A model generated the notes under the pieces. It worked only from the letters and a program-made list of their open reading frames with translations, was not told where the DNA came from and did no database searches. A stretch of 64,000 bases of DNA, taken from positions 1,336,001 through 1,400,000 of the forward strand of contig NZ_CP162599.1 in NCBI RefSeq assembly GCF_040958695.1. The letters run 5' to 3'. Source of the stretch: Ornithinibacillus sp. 4-3 (GTDB lineage Bacteria; Bacillota; Bacilli; Bacillales; Amphibacillaceae). Shown here piece by piece: positions 45,606 through 54,199 of this stretch. Position 1 is the first letter of the stretch. The number at the start of each line of letters is the position of its first letter. Made by a program: the position numbers and the translations under genes.

Positions 45606-46172
45606 ATGCGAGTTATTGCTGGAGAGTTTAAGGGACGAGCATTGAAAGCTGTTCCAGGTAATTTTACAAGACCAACAGCTGATAAAGTAAAAGAATCTTT
45701 ATTTCAAATAATCGGTCCATTTTTTAATGGGGGAAAAGCTTTAGATTTATTTGCTGGCAGTGGTAATCTAGGAATCGAGGCACTTAGCCGTGGAGTAGAT
45801 CATGTGACATTTGTTGATAAGCATCCCAAAGCAATACGAACGATTTATGAAAACATTAAATTAGTAAAAGCAGAAGATCAATCAGCAGTTTTTCGCATGG
45901 ATGCATTACGTGCATTACATATTTTTGCAGAAAAGCAATCGCAATTTGATATGATTTTTCTTGATCCACCTTATGCAAAAATAGATTATCAAAAAGTGAT
46001 TGAAAACATATTAGATAAAGATTTATTAGCTGAAAATGGAATAATTATTTGTGAGCATGATCCAAAAAATGAGATAGCTCATGAGAAATTACATAAAATA
46101 AAGCAAGTAAAGTATAGTGGAACAATTGCAGTTACCCTTTTAGAGGATGTTCAAAAAGTCCACAAAAAATGA
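45606..46172 (+). CDS. rsmD: 16S rRNA (guanine(966)-N2)-methyltransferase RsmD
   Basis: The product is 188 residues. SAM site ALDLFAGSGNLGIEALSRG and catalytic FLDPPYAK are clear; the N-terminus MRVIAGEFKGRALKAV is typical. It methylates G966 of 16S rRNA. It lies 30 bp upstream of coaD, as in B. subtilis. The last nine residues (EDVQKVHKK) and the stop are encoded by a sequence that equals the left end of the repeat at 14543, so the C-terminus is probably altered by a repeat remnant. Confidence 0.94.
   Translation: MRVIAGEFKGRALKAVPGNFTRPTADKVKESLFQIIGPFFNGGKALDLFAGSGNLGIEALSRGVDHVTFVDKHPKAIRTIYENIKLVKAEDQSAVFRMDALRALHIFAEKQSQFDMIFLDPPYAKIDYQKVIENILDKDLLAENGIIICEHDPKNEIAHEKLHKIKQVKYSGTIAVTLLEDVQKVHKK
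46141..46172 (+). repeat. Repeat-end remnant forming the rsmD tail
   Basis: The 18 bases TAGAGGATGTTCAAAAAG are identical to 14543-14560, and the following bases stay similar (CCACAAAAAATGA against CCAATAAAAATGA). It lies in frame at the end of rsmD and supplies its stop. Confidence 0.6.
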
Positions 46173-46202
46173 GACTACAATATAGATAGGAGTTTGGTCT
46201 AG

Positions 46203-46685
<483 letters not shown>

Positions 46686-46698
46686 AGCTTTAAATAGA

Positions 46699-46740
46699 AG
46701 AAAATCGTATTCCTATTTTGCTTAGGAATACGATTTTCTT
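46699..46740. terminator. Bidirectional terminator between coaD and ylbJ
   Basis: AGAAAATCGTATTCCTA and TAGGAATACGATTTTCT form a 17-bp stem with a 7-base loop. Confidence 0.92.
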
Positions 46741-47943
46741 CTATTTATAAGTTCGTTGGATATATAAGATGCTTGCTATTCCAATAGCTGTTATGGTGAT
46801 AAATGTACCATAAATCATCATTTTTTCTAAAGTAAAAGCGAAAAAGGAAAAAACAGGTTCTTGGGAAACAGGCATCGTTTCAAGTTTAGCACCTTGCTTA
46901 CTTAGATACATTGGCGAAAATAGAAAAATGGTTAGTATACTAGCGATAATACCGTGCATAATTCTTGCAAAAAAGTAAGGAGCGAAACTTATATCTGTCT
47001 TGGCTAAGATGGAAGCAACCTGTGCATGTACAGAAAAGCCATTAAAACCAAGTAAGAAACTGACAAGTATTAGTTTTTGGAGCAAACTACCAGCATCCTC
47101 ATTTGCGATTAAGTAGGACCCTAAAGATAATTCAAATAAACCAGTGAAAATAGAAAAACTAAATTCCGTGGATATGGATAGAGCAGACAGGATGCCTGCG
47201 ATGGTCCAAACAATAATTTGTGTACTCTCAATGACGATGAGAAGATTGGATAGAACAGAAAATAAGATGATAAATCCTCCAATTAATAATAAGGTTTGAA
47301 TGGATTGAATGACGGCATCGCTTAATACTGTACCAAATGGTCTTGTATCACGTATCCGAGTAAGGTGCATTTGATTAAAAGCTTGTTTGAGGGAAAAATT
47401 TTTTTCGGTAATTTTTTTAGGACTTTCTGATTTAGTCCCATAAAAACGCATACAAAAGCCAATAATCATATTTCCCATATAATGACAAACAGCAATCAAT
47501 AATCCTAATTGAGCATCATGGAACATTCCAACTGCTACAGCTCCAAAAATAAATAAAGGACTAGCGTTGTTAGAATAAGCAATAATCCGTTCTGCTTCTA
47601 TTTTACTTAGTTGTTCTTCTTCCCTTAATTTTGCTGTGATTTTTGCACCTGAAGGATAACCACTTGCCATTCCAATAATCCAGGCAAAGCTACCTGCTCC
47701 TGGAATATTAAAGATAGGTCGCATAATTGGTTCAAATAATACTCCAATAAAACGAACTACACCAAAGCTGATTAATAGTTCAGATAAAATAAAGAAAGGG
47801 AGTAGGGAAGGAAAAATTATTTTCCCCCAGACATTTAAACCATTGAGGCTTGCTTCAAGTGTTTCTTGTGGATAAATAATAAATAAGATAAAGACACTTA
47901 TTGTACAAAATGCGATCATTAATGTTAAGAACCAATGTTTCAA
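46741..47943 (-). CDS. ylbJ: Sporulation integral membrane protein YlbJ
   Basis: About 400 residues from TTG after GGGGGAG. Polytopic, with two nucleoside-recognition/gate domains: GKIIFPSLLPFFILSELLISFGVVRF, MASGYPSGAKITAKLREE and AYSNNASPLFIFGAVAVG. In B. subtilis it is made in the mother cell and needed for spore heat resistance. In B. subtilis the patatin-like ylbK lies next to it; there is none here. Confidence 0.93.
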   Translation of the reverse strand: MKHWFLTLMIAFCTISVFILFIIYPQETLEASLNGLNVWGKIIFPSLLPFFILSELLISFGVVRFIGVLFEPIMRPIFNIPGAGSFAWIIGMASGYPSGAKITAKLREEEQLSKIEAERIIAYSNNASPLFIFGAVAVGMFHDAQLGLLIAVCHYMGNMIIGFCMRFYGTKSESPKKITEKNFSLKQAFNQMHLTRIRDTRPFGTVLSDAVIQSIQTLLLIGGFIILFSVLSNLLIVIESTQIIVWTIAGILSALSISTEFSFSIFTGLFELSLGSYLIANEDAGSLLQKLILVSFLLGFNGFSVHAQVASILAKTDISFAPYFFARIMHGIIASILTIFLFSPMYLSKQGAKLETMPVSQEPVFSFFAFTLEKMMIYGTFITITAIGIASILYIQRTYK

Positions 47944-48188
47944 TATTACTCCCCCTATATGGATTAACAAATTCTGTACTTCTATTGTTAGGAATAGTAA
48001 AATAACAATAGAATATATTGTAGTTAAGTAAAGGCTTCAAGCAAGTGGATTTCTCCACGAAAGAATAGTTAAATGGATAATTGATTCATGGGTATAGTTG
48101 ATCTAGAAAAAGCTTTGTAATAGATGTATACGCATAAAGGACAATCATTTATTCCATACACATTTGTAATATTGAGAAAGGAACAATC

Positions 48189-49211
48189 ATGAAAAATACA
48201 ATAAGACGTTTACTGCTTTTTGGAACGATAACAGTTATTTTAGCTTTCCTTTTGTCGACTTATAAATTACCTTATTATGTTTATCAGCCAGGTAGCGCAG
48301 ATCCATTAACAGGTGTTGTGGAAGTAGAAGGAGCTACAGCAAGTGAGGGACAAATGCATTTAGTGACTGTAAGTGGTGGGCAGGCAACTCCAATACGATT
48401 ATTAGCGGCAAAGCTTCTCCCTCATCATGAGATTCGTCGTTTAGAAGATGTACGACCAGAAGGATGGACAGACGAACAGTATTGGCATGCTCAGCTACAA
48501 ATGATGGATAGTGCACAAAAATCAGCTACAGTAGTTGCTTACGAGGCCGCTGGTAAGGATATTACGATTGAATATGATGGTGTTTATGTAGTGTCTGTAG
48601 TTGAGAATATGCCTGCAGATGGTAAGCTGATGATGGGTGATCGAATTGTTAGTGTTGATGGACGTGAAGTAAAAGAAACAAGTGATTTAGTCGATTATGT
48701 AACAGCAAAATCAGCGGGAGACACAGTGGAAGTGGAATTTATTAGAGATGAAGAACCCGGTAGTGAAACACTTACACTCGCTCAATTTGAAGATGAAGAT
48801 AAAGTTGGTGTAGGAATCCAGCTTGTTGCTGATCGTCAGGTAAAGGTCCAACCAGAGGTGACTTTCTCTAGTGGAAATATTGGTGGGCCAAGTGCAGGTT
48901 TGATTTTTGCCTTAGAGATTTATGATCAATTAATAGAAGAGGATTTAACAAAAGGGTACCAAATTGTTGCAACTGGTGAATTAGATTTTGAAGGAAATGT
49001 CATTCGTATCGGTGGCATAGATAAAAAAGTAGTTGCAGCTGATCGCCAAGGATGTGATATTTTCTTCGTTCCTAATGAAAATGGGGCTAAAGGCTCCAAT
49101 TATGAAGTTGCCCAACAAACTGCTGAAGAAATTAAAACAGATATGGAAATTGTACCTGTAGATACCTTTCAAGATGCAGTTGATTATATGAATCAGTTAG
49201 ATCCAAAATAA
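48189..49211 (+). CDS. ylbL: PDZ/Lon-type membrane protease YlbL (DdcP/SepM family)
   Basis: The product is 340 residues. An N-terminal membrane anchor is followed by a PDZ domain (about 120-200, VVSVVENMPADGKLMMGDRIVSVDG) and a Lon-like protease domain. The catalytic Ser is in GGPSAGLIFALE and the Lys in GGIDKKVVAA. In B. subtilis YlbL (DdcP) degrades the division inhibitor YneA after DNA damage; in streptococci SepM processes a peptide. It acts on the outer face of the membrane. Confidence 0.94.
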   Translation: MKNTIRRLLLFGTITVILAFLLSTYKLPYYVYQPGSADPLTGVVEVEGATASEGQMHLVTVSGGQATPIRLLAAKLLPHHEIRRLEDVRPEGWTDEQYWHAQLQMMDSAQKSATVVAYEAAGKDITIEYDGVYVVSVVENMPADGKLMMGDRIVSVDGREVKETSDLVDYVTAKSAGDTVEVEFIRDEEPGSETLTLAQFEDEDKVGVGIQLVADRQVKVQPEVTFSSGNIGGPSAGLIFALEIYDQLIEEDLTKGYQIVATGELDFEGNVIRIGGIDKKVVAADRQGCDIFFVPNENGAKGSNYEVAQQTAEEIKTDMEIVPVDTFQDAVDYMNQLDPK

Positions 49212-49223
49212 TATAGGAAACAC

Positions 49224-49259
49224 AGAAGAGGTATGGGCATGAATTCCCATACCTCTTCT
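49224..49259 (+). terminator. Terminator of ylbL
   Basis: AGAAGAGGTATGGG and CCCATACCTCTTCT form a 14-bp stem with an 8-base loop. Confidence 0.88.
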
Positions 49260-49263
49260 ATGT

Positions 49264-49815
49264 GGTGAGATAAGCAAGAATAAATTTGCGTAAATTAATG
49301 CTTATTCAGAGATAGCGCTGTCTGGCTCCGAGCGCCAAAAACTAAGAGCTAACGCGAGCCACCCTACAATGAAGAAGACTTACTGATTGGCAAGCCGGCA
49401 GGCGCAGACAGAAGTAAAGTCGCACTTTCATCGACTAAGTTCGGTCACGTCACGAACACCAACATCGATACTAGCTCGTCGTGTTCGTCGTGTCCCGCCG
49501 GTATAAGTCAACATCGGTTTTGTTATATAAGGAAGCCCGACTAAAATCAGGCTAAAGCCTAACGTTGGATACCCCTAAAAGAGCTTGTTTCCTTTATCTC
49601 GAGGATAAAGGAAGTTCGAATAACGTCAAACCACCCCCAAAAAGCAGGGGCGCAATCTCTACGTTTTTAAGACGCATAGGATGTGCTACGACGTACAGGA
49701 TTTACTAGTGCGGATGTTGCTCTCGTGACGTAGCGTACTTAATCCGTACCCCTATGCGTTGTGCTCGTGACGTCGCGTTTTTAGCTTGTAAGGGCGCAAC
49801 TTGCGCTTTTCGTTC
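49264..49815 (+). repeat. Mosaic intergenic repeat, longest copy D
   Basis: 552 bp filling the gap between ylbL and tmcAL. The start module carries TTGCGTAAATTAATGCTTAT and CTCCGAGCGCCAAAAACTA. The middle has CTTACTGATTGGCAAG, GGCGCAGACAGAAGTA, TTCATCGACTAAGTTCGGTC, GATACTAGCTCGTCGTGTTC, AGGCTAAAGCCTAACGTTGG and ATACCCC. The end has TACTAGTGCGGATGTTGCTC, CGTGACGT and GCGCTTTTCGTTC. Copy E is a full-length relative. It ends 11 bp from the tmcAL stop. GC content and word use differ from the flanking genes. No long frame is conserved among copies. Confidence 0.88.
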
Positions 49816-49826
49816 GATACAGTGTG

Positions 49827-51035
49827 TTAATACATTCTTACAGGACCTGTTATTTCTTGTTTTATTAGCCTTCTCGCCTTATCAGGAGAGAGAACACTGT
49901 AATAGGCTGCTGTTGCCTTTTCCTCTGCAGCTAGCAGTCCCACAGGATTACGTCCAATAGAAGTAAGCAAGGGAACTTCCATTTGTTTTTTAATTTCATG
50001 TAGATACTCTTGACCCATATTGGAAAAACCTAAGATACGTACATAGGGAACATCTTCTTCTAATGCTTGCATTTGCTCGGTTGTGGTATTTGTTAGTAAA
50101 TGAATAAATAAGCGCTGGATTCTTGTCCATGTATAACGCTTTGTTTTAATGCGATTAATCCAATCATTCATCGATGTCGCTTGTTTAGCTGTTTGCTTGA
50201 TACGATGCTCTAGACCTTCATTTACACCTTGTATTTGAGCAAGTTCATCTAATGACATGGTTTGTACTCGATAGTGTAATAAAGGAAAATAATGCTCCAA
50301 TGTATGCCATATTCCTGCATTTTCCTTATACATTAATAATTGTACTTCTGTACTATGTGGAAAAGACTGTAATAACTGTTGAGATAAACCTTTCTCTTTA
50401 ACGAGTTCTTTACGGATACTTGTTGCACTAGAGATAGGGTTAGAAATAGCGGTATCATGAAAGTCATTATTTATCCGTTTAATTGTTAGGGGTTCAATAG
50501 GTAAATTTTGGTCTAGAATTGTTCGTATATAGCTAAACCCTAATATATTATTTGGCTTAGAAATATCAAAGTCATTATTTAAAGCATCAATTTTCTGCTT
50601 TGCTTTTTCACTAGAAACTGGGAATGAGAGCCCTTGTTGTAAAAAGCTTTTTAAAGCCTGCTCGTATTCTTTTTCTTTCTCTTTTAAATTTGTATAACTT
50701 GTTATAAAATGAGAAATAGAGCCTGACTCACTACCAAAGCAAATACTTGAAGCACCAATATGATTTAATGTTTGTACAGCGCCTTGTGCGAATAATTCAC
50801 TGCTTTGTACAGCATACATAAATGGTAGCTCTAAGACGATGTCAACACCGGCTTGTAATGCTGCTTTCGTTCGGTGGAATTTATCGATAATGGCTGGTTC
50901 TCCTCTTTGTAGAAAGGAACCACTCATAACAGCAATGATACAATCTGCTTTTGATATTTTTTTGGATTCTTGGATATGATATACATGTCCGTTATGGAGA
51001 GGATTGTATTCAACGATTACACCACAAGCTTTCAC
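49827..51035 (-). CDS. tmcAL: tRNA(Met) cytidine acetate ligase TmcAL (YlbM)
   Basis: The product is 402 residues. Nucleotidyltransferase motif VEYNPLHNGHVYHI (H14, H17) and SGSFLQRGEPAIIDKF, FGSESGSIS and ISSATSIRKEL. It makes N4-acetylcytidine at the wobble base of elongator tRNA-Met from acetate and ATP. The length is that of YlbM. The minus-strand 3' end abuts repeat copy D, and no separate terminator is visible. Confidence 0.95.
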   Translation of the reverse strand: MKACGVIVEYNPLHNGHVYHIQESKKISKADCIIAVMSGSFLQRGEPAIIDKFHRTKAALQAGVDIVLELPFMYAVQSSELFAQGAVQTLNHIGASSICFGSESGSISHFITSYTNLKEKEKEYEQALKSFLQQGLSFPVSSEKAKQKIDALNNDFDISKPNNILGFSYIRTILDQNLPIEPLTIKRINNDFHDTAISNPISSATSIRKELVKEKGLSQQLLQSFPHSTEVQLLMYKENAGIWHTLEHYFPLLHYRVQTMSLDELAQIQGVNEGLEHRIKQTAKQATSMNDWINRIKTKRYTWTRIQRLFIHLLTNTTTEQMQALEEDVPYVRILGFSNMGQEYLHEIKKQMEVPLLTSIGRNPVGLLAAEEKATAAYYSVLSPDKARRLIKQEITGPVRMY

Positions 51036-51334
51036 AGTAACAACTCCTAAATATTGATACCGTCATTATAACAAATATTTATTGTAACGTTCACTATGAA
51101 AGAGATGATGTTAGAGAATGATTTTTATTATTTGTGAAAAGCTATTATAAGGTTTTAATCTTGCTGTAAATATGGTATGTTATTTAAGGCTTTATCTTTG
51201 ATTAACAGAAGCTTGCTGACAGAAAATAACACTCTGGTAGATGTCATAGTTTTATAACCAGAAATGTCTTTTCCTCCATAGTAAGCTCGAAAAAAGTTAG
51301 ATTAGGAAAAAATATTCTTGTAAAGAAAGAACTA
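51036..51334. other. Gap between tmcAL and ylbN
   Basis: About 300 bp, A+T-rich, no coding frame or strong hairpin seen. It contains the upstream parts of both divergent promoters. Confidence 0.5.
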
Positions 51335-51363
51335 TTGACAAAAGTCGTTTTTTCTTTTAAAAT
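51335..51363 (+). promoter_or_regulatory. Sigma-A promoter of ylbN-rpmF
   Basis: TTGACA and TAAAAT separated by exactly 17 bp, ending 27 bp before the ylbN start codon. Confidence 0.75.
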
Positions 51364-51390
51364 AACTTCTGTTGCCCTGAGGTGAATTTG

Positions 51391-51939
51391 ATGAAGTTTT
51401 CATTAGCTGAAATAAGAAGAAAAACAGAAAATGCTGTTTTCTATTTTGAAAGAGAAGTGGATGCTTCTGAAGTGAAAAAGCTCCATGAAGATATTCGTGA
51501 TATATCACCAGTCCTTGTAAAAGGGAATTGTGTGGTAGATGGCGATCGTTATATTATTTCTCTGGAAATAAGTGGAGAATTGATACTTCCTTGTGCCAGA
51601 ACATTGGTAGATGTTCCGTACCCTTTTCATATTAAAGAGGTGGAAGTATTTTCAATTTCTGCAGATGAAGAAGACGATGATGATGCAGAGGAAATTATTT
51701 TTCCAATTGAAGGGGAAGTAATTGATTTAGCGCCTAGTATTCATGAAAATATTTTATTAGCTGTTCCATATCGAGTTTTCTCTGATGATCCAGAGGTTCT
51801 CAATCAAGCATTAATGCAAGGTAAAGGTTGGGAGCTAACATTGCAGGACGACGAACAGGATGATAAAAAACGAGAAGATGCAGTTGACCCTCGTTTAATG
51901 AAATTGCAATCTTTATTAAATAACAAGAAAGATCAATAA
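51391..51939 (+). CDS. ylbN: YlbN, DUF177/YceD family protein
   Basis: The product is 182 residues, acidic (DEEDDDDAEE), with the YceD block ISLEISGELILPCARTLVDVPYPF and EGEVIDLAPSIHENILLAVP. The family is nearly always encoded before rpmF and is linked to 23S rRNA/50S assembly. ATG at 51391 follows GAGGTGA; an earlier GTG is part of that ribosome site. It is 42 bp from rpmF. Confidence 0.93.
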   Translation: MKFSLAEIRRKTENAVFYFEREVDASEVKKLHEDIRDISPVLVKGNCVVDGDRYIISLEISGELILPCARTLVDVPYPFHIKEVEVFSISADEEDDDDAEEIIFPIEGEVIDLAPSIHENILLAVPYRVFSDDPEVLNQALMQGKGWELTLQDDEQDDKKREDAVDPRLMKLQSLLNNKKDQ

Positions 51940-51981
51940 TCATGTTGATTATATTTTACCCACTTGAAGGAGGTGTAGGGC

Positions 51982-52155
51982 ATGGCAGTACCTAAAAGAA
52001 GAACTTCTAAAAAAGTAAAAAGACAACGTCGTACACATGATAAATTAAGCGCATTAAACTTAATCAAATGCTCAAATTGTGGAGAAGCAACTTTACCACA
52101 CCGTGTTTGTAAAGCATGTGGTCATTATGATGGGAAAGAAGTAGTAAACAACTAA
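51982..52155 (+). CDS. rpmF: 50S ribosomal protein L32
   Basis: The product is 57 residues beginning [20 protein letters not shown]. Two Cys pairs, [18 protein letters not shown], form the zinc site (the C+ form of L32). The length is standard. AAGGAGGTG precedes the ATG. It is co-transcribed with ylbN and followed by a terminator. Confidence 0.98.
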   Translation: MAVPKRRTSKKVKRQRRTHDKLSALNLIKCSNCGEATLPHRVCKACGHYDGKEVVNN

Positions 52156-52248
52156 TTTTAAAATAAACATTACTTAACCAGGAGAATTTCTCCGAAGGCA
52201 AGATAAGATTATTACTAGATTAGTTCGACGCTTTTCTAACATACAATA

Positions 52249-52290
52249 TATAAAAATCGCTCAGATAATTTATCTGAGCGATTTTTATAT
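52249..52290. terminator. Terminator of rpmF
   Basis: ATAAAAATCGCTCAGATAA and TTATCTGAGCGATTTTTAT form a long stem. It also faces the 3' end of the XRE-cupin gene on the other strand. Confidence 0.9.
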
Positions 52291-52315
52291 ATGTAGAGGT
52301 GATTCCTATTTTAAT

Positions 52316-52867
52316 TCACTTAGCAATAGAATATTGGGAATAGACGTAGAGAAGTTTCACATGTTGTTGTGTGTGATTATACCAAGTATGTGGAGTGGAA
52401 GAGTCGATATGAAAGCTGTCTCCAGGCTCCAGAGTTGCCTCCTTGTCCTCAATTAATACAGTTAGTGTACCTTCTAAGACATAGATAAACTCTTGTCCAC
52501 TATGTGTAGAAGCCCTTACATTCTCTTCGTTTGGTAGTAAAACAACTAACATAGGCTCAAACATGGGATGTTTTACATTTCCGGACAAGCTTTGATATAC
52601 AAAATTAGAATTATGGAAATTTAAATCATTCTCTTCCTTGCTTCTAAAAATATGTTCAGTTTCCTTATTTTCGGTAAAGAAATAACTCCGACTCACATCT
52701 AATGCATCGGATATTTTTGAAAGTGATTGTAAAGTGATAGAGGATTTTGAACGTTCCACTTGAGACAAGAAGCTAGCAGATAAACCTGTTTTCTCTGCTA
52801 CTTGTTTTAAGGTTAGTCTTCTTTCGATACGTAAGTCTTTAATTAGTTCTCCAATTCGTTGATCCAC
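52316..52867 (-). CDS. XRE-family regulator with a C-terminal cupin domain
   Basis: The product is 183 residues. Helix-turn-helix domain at 6-60 (IKDLRIERRLTLKQVAEKTGLSASFLSQVERSKSS) and a cupin_2 domain at about 105-178 (SGQEFIYVLEGTLTVLIED, LEPGDSFHIDSSTPHTWYN). Regulators of this build often control uptake or amino-acid and polyamine use; the ligand is unknown. It is inserted between rpmF and the rsfA-type gene, which are adjacent in B. subtilis, on the opposite strand. A 3' read-through from rpmF is blocked by the terminator at 52249. Confidence 0.93.
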   Translation of the reverse strand: MDQRIGELIKDLRIERRLTLKQVAEKTGLSASFLSQVERSKSSITLQSLSKISDALDVSRSYFFTENKETEHIFRSKEENDLNFHNSNFVYQSLSGNVKHPMFEPMLVVLLPNEENVRASTHSGQEFIYVLEGTLTVLIEDKEATLEPGDSFHIDSSTPHTWYNHTQQHVKLLYVYSQYSIAK

Positions 52868-53052
52868 ACCAAATTCTCCTTTAGTTACGAAATATCTCTA
52901 ATAATTAATATACCACAGAATATATAAATGCATTAAACTTCCTCCTTTCGATCCTTTTGCGAAGGAGAAAACTTAACAATATATAAAAACATTGATTCTA
53001 CTAATCTAATAACCCACATACATTGATAATAAAAATATTTAGGAGGAATCAA

Positions 53053-53517
53053 ATGAAAAAGCAAAGACAGGATGCTTGGTCAAAAGATGAAGATATGTTA
53101 CTAGCAGAAATTGTTTTACGTTATATACGTGAAGGAAAAACACAATTAGAAGCATTTAAGCATGTTGCAGAGGAGCTTTCAAGGTCTGCTTCCGCATGTG
53201 GTTTTCGTTGGAATGCTACGGTAAGAAAGCAATTTGAACAAGCAATACGGTTAGCAAAAGAAGAACGTAAATTAGGAAAAGGTCATCAAGATAAAAATAG
53301 AGTCCAACCGCCTAATCAAGATACGATAGAACAAGCGATAGCTATATTAAAACAATTAAAATCGCATCATGTGGATAAAAATGATGTAGAGGAATCTGTC
53401 GTGCGTCTGCAAAATGAAAATAAAGAATTAAAGGCATTATTAGAACGTTATGAAGCAGCATGGATAGAAATGAGAAGACTATGGGAATGGGTAAATCAAC
53501 CGACAGAGAAAATTTAA
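53053..53517 (+). CDS. ylbO: RsfA-family transcriptional regulator (YlbO)
   Basis: The product is 154 residues. N-terminal Myb/SANT-like DNA-binding domain ([38 protein letters not shown]) and a C-terminal coiled coil with [24 protein letters not shown] heptads. RsfA tunes sigma-F-dependent genes in the forespore; YlbO is its paralogue. ATG at 53053 follows AGGAGGAA. Repeat copy E begins 89 bp downstream. Confidence 0.88.
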   Translation: MKKQRQDAWSKDEDMLLAEIVLRYIREGKTQLEAFKHVAEELSRSASACGFRWNATVRKQFEQAIRLAKEERKLGKGHQDKNRVQPPNQDTIEQAIAILKQLKSHHVDKNDVEESVVRLQNENKELKALLERYEAAWIEMRRLWEWVNQPTEKI

Positions 53518-53605
53518 ATAGTAAAAGTTTCAAAATTAGTAATGGACTATTTATTTTTATAAACTAGGAATCAGTGGGGGAATTTTCCTCCACTGATATT
53601 AGCTT

Positions 53606-54094
53606 GTGAGATAAGAAAGTATAAATTTGCGTAGATTAATGCTTATTCAAAGATAGTGCTGTTTGGCTCCGAGCGCCAAAAATTATGGGCTAAAGCGAAG
53701 CTAGTCTATGATAAAGAAAACTTACTGATTGGCAAGACGACAGGCGCAGACAGAAGTATAGTCATACTTTCATCGACTAAGTTCGGTCATGTCACGAGCA
53801 CCAACGTCGATACTAGCTCGTCGTGTTCACTGTGTGGAAGTCACTATCGGTTTTATTTTATAAGAAAGCCTGACTATAACCAGGCTAAAGCCTAACATCG
53901 GATACCCCTAAAGGGGCATGTTTCCTTTATCTCGGGGTAAAGGAAGTTTGACGCATAGGACGTGCTACGACGTAAAGGATGTACTAGTGCGGATGTTGCT
54001 CGCGTGTAGTGCGTATTTAATCCGTGTAACTTACGCATTGTGCTCTTGGCATTACGTTCTTAGCCTGTAAAGGAGCGAGTTACACTTTTCGTTC
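53606..54094 (+). repeat. Mosaic intergenic repeat, copy E
   Basis: About 490 bp aligned throughout to copy D: ATAAATTTGCGTAGATTAAT, CTCCGAGCGCCAAAAA, CTTACTGATTGGCAAG, GGCGCAGACAGAAGTA, TTCATCGACTAAGTTCGGTC, GATACTAGCTCGTCGTGTTC, AGGCTAAAGCCTAACATCGG, ATACCCCTAAAGGGGCATG, ACTAGTGCGGATGTTGCTCG and CTTTTCGTTC. It is shorter than D near 53945 and more diverged. It fills the gap between the rsfA-type gene and the panE-like gene. Confidence 0.88.
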
Positions 54095-54199
54095 AATATC
54101 TTTATTTGGAAATATCAGAGTCAACAAGTGTTTCCCTTTTTCTCCTCTAGCTTGATTTGCTATAATAAAACAAAATAAGCGGTAGGGATGAGAGGCATT

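Noticed and set aside
49754..49960. Frame of 68 codons spanning the end of repeat copy D and the end of tmcAL
   Set aside because: Half of it is antisense to tmcAL and it is not conserved in copies A or E. No ribosome site.
53656..53895. Frame of 79 codons inside repeat copy E
   Set aside because: The frame is broken in copies A and D, so it is not a conserved protein of the repeat.
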